Assembly (NCBI GenBank): GCA_902562875.1
Contig: CACEVB010000007.1
Location: 1-47,973, forward strand
Source: an uncultured Pelagibacteraceae bacterium
GTDB lineage: Bacteria; Pseudomonadota; Alphaproteobacteria; Pelagibacterales; Pelagibacteraceae
DNA: 47,973 nt
Reading direction: 5' to 3'
The translations under genes were made by a program, and so were the position numbers. Each line of letters opens with the position of its first letter. Position 1 is the stretch's first letter. Below are positions 45,395 to 47,973 of this stretch, in pieces. Below the pieces are notes generated by a model. The model was given only the letters and a program-made list of their open reading frames with translations, searched no databases and was not told where the DNA came from.

Positions 45395-46487
45395 TTTTAC
45401 ATCAATATCAAAAATAATCTCAATTGCAAAAAGGGGAGGGATGTATATTTTGGTTGACGATGAAAATAGAGAAAATGAAGGTGATCTTATATTTTGTGCA
45501 TCTGATGTAAATCCAAAAAAAATTAATTTTATGGCAAAATACGGTCGTGGATTAATTTGTCTTGCATTAAATTCAAATCAAGCCAAAAAACTTAGTTTAA
45601 ATTATATGTCGCCCATAAATAAATCTAGGCATCAAACAGCTTTTACAGTTTCTATAGAGGCTAAAAAAGGTGTTACAACCGGAATATCAGCGAAAGATAG
45701 ATCAAGAACAATTAAAGTTGCAACAAACAAAAATGTAAAAAAAAGTCAAATAGTTTCACCTGGTCATGTATTTCCAATTATTTCTAAAGAAGGAGGGGTC
45801 CTAGTAAGAGCAGGACACACTGAGGCTTCAGTAGATATTTCACGATTAGCAAAAAAAAATAATTCAGCTGTTATATGTGAAATTTTAAATGAAGATGGAT
45901 CTATGGCAAAAGGACAAAAATTGTTTGATTTTGCTAAAAGACATAATTTAAAAATAGCAAAGATAGAAGATTTAATTGCTTATAGACTCAAAAAAGAAAA
46001 ATTAGTTAAACTAAAAAAAATTACCTCAATAAATTTCAAAAAAACTGCTTATAAAATTAGAATTTATGAAAATTTATTAGACGGATCAGAGCATTTTGCT
46101 CTTGTAAAAGGCAAAATTAAAAAAGAAACCCTACCAAGGGTTAGAGTTATTTCTTCAAATATAGTACATAATTATTTAATAAATCAGAAAATTCCAACAT
46201 CTTTCACAAAAACTCTTAATTATTTCAAAAAATTCAATAACTGTGTTTTAGTGTTTATAAATGATACCAATCTAAAATCTGTATCACAGACTTTAAAGGT
46301 ATATAAAGATAAAAAAAAGAATATAAAATCAGGTAATGATAATTTAATAAGAAATTACGGTATTGGTGCTCAAATAATTAAAGATTTAAAAATAAATAAA
46401 ATGATACTTGTTTCAAGATCATTAAAAAAGGTCATTGGTTTAGAAGGATATGACTTAAAAATTATACGGCAAGAGATTTTAAAATGA
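45381..46487 (+). CDS. ribB: 3,4-dihydroxy-2-butanone 4-phosphate synthase with degenerate GTP cyclohydrolase II domain
   Basis: The N-terminal half (residues 1 to about 200) is an intact RibB: LVDDENRENEGDLIF, MAKYGRGLICLAL, HQTAFTVSIEAKKGVTTGIS and RAGHTEASVDISRLA. The C-terminal half resembles RibA in fold order but lacks its active site. The zinc-binding segment that normally has three cysteines reads RVRVISSNIVHNYL, and no cysteine occurs in the region apart from one at FNNCVLVF. The remnant RNYGIGAQIIKDL matches the late RibA block. Such RibBX proteins are known to lack cyclohydrolase activity, so GTP cyclohydrolase II must be encoded elsewhere. Confidence 0.93.
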   Translation: MKKNNFTSISKIISIAKRGGMYILVDDENRENEGDLIFCASDVNPKKINFMAKYGRGLICLALNSNQAKKLSLNYMSPINKSRHQTAFTVSIEAKKGVTTGISAKDRSRTIKVATNKNVKKSQIVSPGHVFPIISKEGGVLVRAGHTEASVDISRLAKKNNSAVICEILNEDGSMAKGQKLFDFAKRHNLKIAKIEDLIAYRLKKEKLVKLKKITSINFKKTAYKIRIYENLLDGSEHFALVKGKIKKETLPRVRVISSNIVHNYLINQKIPTSFTKTLNYFKKFNNCVLVFINDTNLKSVSQTLKVYKDKKKNIKSGNDNLIRNYGIGAQIIKDLKINKMILVSRSLKKVIGLEGYDLKIIRQEILK

Positions 46488-46867
46488 AAAAAAAAATATT
46501 AATTGTAGCTTCTAATTTTTATCCAAATATAACAAAATCTTTAATAAATTATGCTACTAAAAATTTAAAAAACGTGAAATATAATATTGTATATGTTCCT
46601 GGGATTTTTGAGATACCAGTCGTGATTTCTAAAAATATCAAAAAATATAATGGTTTTATAGCTATAGGATGTGTTATTAAAGGTAAAACCAATCATTTTG
46701 AGCTGATATCAAATTCAACTACCGCTGCTATAATGAATTTAACTATTCAATATAAAAAACCAATAGGTAATGGTATTATTTCTTGTTTTAATAAGAGTCA
46801 GGCAGTTAATAGACTAGACAAAGGGAAAGATGCCGCTATCGCGGTTACTAAAATTTTGCAAATGTAA
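46484..46867 (+). CDS. ribH: 6,7-dimethyl-8-ribityllumazine synthase
   Basis: RibH condenses the RibB product with the pyrimidine from RibD to make lumazine. The 127-residue protein has VASNFYPNITKSLINYA near residues 6-22, YVPGIFEIPVVISK near 38-51 and IAIGCVIKGKTNHFELIS near 60-77 with the catalytic histidine. GIISCFNKSQAVNR follows. It is about 25 residues shorter than typical, mainly at both ends. It overlaps ribBA by four bases (ATGA). Confidence 0.95.
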   Translation: MKKKILIVASNFYPNITKSLINYATKNLKNVKYNIVYVPGIFEIPVVISKNIKKYNGFIAIGCVIKGKTNHFELISNSTTAAIMNLTIQYKKPIGNGIISCFNKSQAVNRLDKGKDAAIAVTKILQM

Positions 46868-46868
46868 A

Positions 46869-47264
46869 ATGGAAATTAAATATAGTCCCAAAAATAATCC
46901 TAGAGTAATTATTATACAAAAAATTTATAATAAATTTTATAATAATGATGAAATTTTAAGTTTCCCCAAACATAGATATAAAAAATTTATAAAAGATGTT
47001 GTAAATGGAACAATTGAACGTGAAGAATTAATAGACGATGAAATAAGATCTCATTTAAACAAAGATCTTAATTTTAAACGTCAAGATAAAGTTTTTGAGA
47101 TTATTATCAAAAGTGCAATTTTTGAGTTATTATATAAGCCACATACATCTTCTAAAATAATTATTAAGGAATACTTAAATGCATCAAATTTTTTTATAGA
47201 TCAATCACAAACAAAATTTTTAAATGCTTTATTAGATAAAATTTCAAAAAAAATAAGAAATTAA
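46869..47264 (+). CDS. nusB: Transcription antitermination factor NusB
   Basis: NusB binds boxA RNA with NusE/S10 and supports rRNA antitermination. The start is set at the ATG at 46869, one base after the ribH stop, giving MEIKYSPKNNPRVIIIQ; an in-frame upstream ATG at 46830 only shadows ribH. The helical fold is supported by RVIIIQKIYNKFYNND near residues 12-27, the KRQDKVFEIIIKSAIFELLY block near 76-95, and IIIKEYLNASNFF. Its place between ribH and thiL is conserved. Low complexity weakens sequence evidence but context is strong. Confidence 0.92.
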   Translation: MEIKYSPKNNPRVIIIQKIYNKFYNNDEILSFPKHRYKKFIKDVVNGTIEREELIDDEIRSHLNKDLNFKRQDKVFEIIIKSAIFELLYKPHTSSKIIIKEYLNASNFFIDQSQTKFLNALLDKISKKIRN

Positions 47265-47973
47265 TGAGAGAAAACGTATTTATCAATAAATATTTATCTA
47301 AATTAATAAAAAAAAATTCTGGAGCCAAAAATTTAAATGACGATATATTCTATGATAGAAAAAATAAACTAGCTGTCACAGTTGATACTTATAACGAAGG
47401 TATTCATTTTTTAAATTTTAAATATCCAGACCTTATAATTAAAAAAATAATTAGATCATCAATATCTGATCTAATTAGCAAAGGGGTTGTCCCAAAATAT
47501 TATTTTATATCTGCAAGTTTAAAAAAGAATACTATAAATAAAATTTCTGCTGAAAAAATTATAAAATCATTAGCAATAGAACAAAAAAAATTTAATATAA
47601 AAATATCTGGAGGTGACACAACTACTGGAGTTACAAATTCATTTACCATTACTTCTATAGGATTCTCAAATAAAATCATTGAGAGAAATCATGCTAAAAT
47701 TAACGATGATATATACGTTACAGGGAATATTGGAGATAGCTTTATAGGTTTACAATTGATTAAAAAAAAAATTAAATTAAATAACAAGAAATCTAATTTT
47801 TTTTTTAAAAGAAAATATTATGTCCCAGATGTGCCTTTTAATTCCATTAAAATTATTAAAAAATTTGCAAATACCTCAATTGATGTTTCCGATGGTTTAA
47901 TTGGTGATTTAAATAAATTGATAAATAAACAAAATGTTAATTATATTTTAGATATAAATAAAATTCCAACCTC
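47264..47973 (+). CDS. thiL: Thiamine-monophosphate kinase, N-terminal part (runs off window)
   Basis: ThiL phosphorylates thiamine monophosphate to the active pyrophosphate. The frame opens with the ATG at 47264, which overlaps the nusB stop (TAATG), and stays open to the window end, covering about 236 residues. Seen are LNDDIFYDRKNKLAVTVDT near residues 24-42 with the paired aspartates. Also seen are SSISDLISKGVVP near residues 66-78, KISGGDTTTGV near residues 113-123 and the ATP-binding IDVSDGLIGDLNKL near 206-219. Absence of a stop is only truncation by the window. Confidence 0.95.
   Translation, partial: MRENVFINKYLSKLIKKNSGAKNLNDDIFYDRKNKLAVTVDTYNEGIHFLNFKYPDLIIKKIIRSSISDLISKGVVPKYYFISASLKKNTINKISAEKIIKSLAIEQKKFNIKISGGDTTTGVTNSFTITSIGFSNKIIERNHAKINDDIYVTGNIGDSFIGLQLIKKKIKLNNKKSNFFFKRKYYVPDVPFNSIKIIKKFANTSIDVSDGLIGDLNKLINKQNVNYILDINKIPT

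Noticed and set aside
45360..45395. FMN riboswitch before ribBA, or in the rib cluster
   Set aside because: The rib genes overlap one another and no RFN-like sequence fits between nrdR, ribD, ribE and ribBA.
1..47973. Prophage, insertion sequence, CRISPR array, toxin-antitoxin or defence island
   Set aside because: No transposase, integrase, direct-repeat array or restriction gene is seen. The genes are housekeeping with uniform composition and conserved alphaproteobacterial order.

Overview
The window is a compact, strongly A+T-rich bacterial chromosome segment with about 57 genes and no gene-free stretch longer than about 65 bases. Gene order is alphaproteobacterial: rpsH-rplF-rplR-rpsE-rplO-secY-adk-rpsM-rpsK-rpoA-rplQ; gatCAB divergent from ruvX-pyrB-pyrC-plsY-topA; soxBDAG; pdxJ-acpS-lepB-rnc-recO; and glyA-nrdR-ribD-ribE-ribBA-ribH-nusB-thiL. 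Extreme A+T content, near-zero spacers, stop/start overlaps, missing accessory genes and a four-subunit sarcosine oxidase together suggest a streamlined marine lineage of the SAR11/Pelagibacterales type. That assignment is inference; no rRNA gene lies in the window.

Layout. 1-6385: end of the spc operon and the alpha operon (ribosomal proteins, SecY, adenylate kinase, RNA polymerase alpha), with a strong sigma70-like promoter before rpsM. 6398-12297: rluC, lipB (-), mgtE, panC (-), then galU-ugd for UDP-glucuronate. 12289-18868 (- strand): ruvX, pyrB, pyrC, plsY, topA, a small exported protein and a RidA-family protein. 18914-25041 (+): gatCAB, an O-methyltransferase, trhO and a MATE transporter. 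25003-30098 (-): soxBDAG, followed by tRNA-Ser(GCU) (+) and a Slt-type lytic transglycosylase (-). 32514-39840 (+): dapA, smpB, folK, rsh, pyrE, pdxJ, acpS, lepB, rnc, recO. 39835-40824 (-): hemB. 40894-end (+): a 2-oxoglutarate/Fe(II) hydroxylase, rpiB, glyA, nrdR, the riboflavin genes, nusB and the start of thiL, which runs off the window.

How the genes fit together. Most are housekeeping: translation, pyrimidine, lysine, folate, B6, riboflavin, thiamine and heme synthesis, and peptidoglycan turnover. Sarcosine oxidase and GlyA link methylated-glycine catabolism to one-carbon and glycine/serine metabolism. I see no phage, insertion sequence, CRISPR array, toxin-antitoxin pair or secondary-metabolite cluster, and no undescribed multi-gene system. 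The unusual content is in streamlining: an Rsh protein without its helical/zinc-finger region, a dihydroorotase homologue without its H-x-H metal motif, a RibBA with a degenerate cyclohydrolase half, absence of rpmD, dprA and era from their usual slots, and 3'-end overlaps at all five convergent gene pairs.
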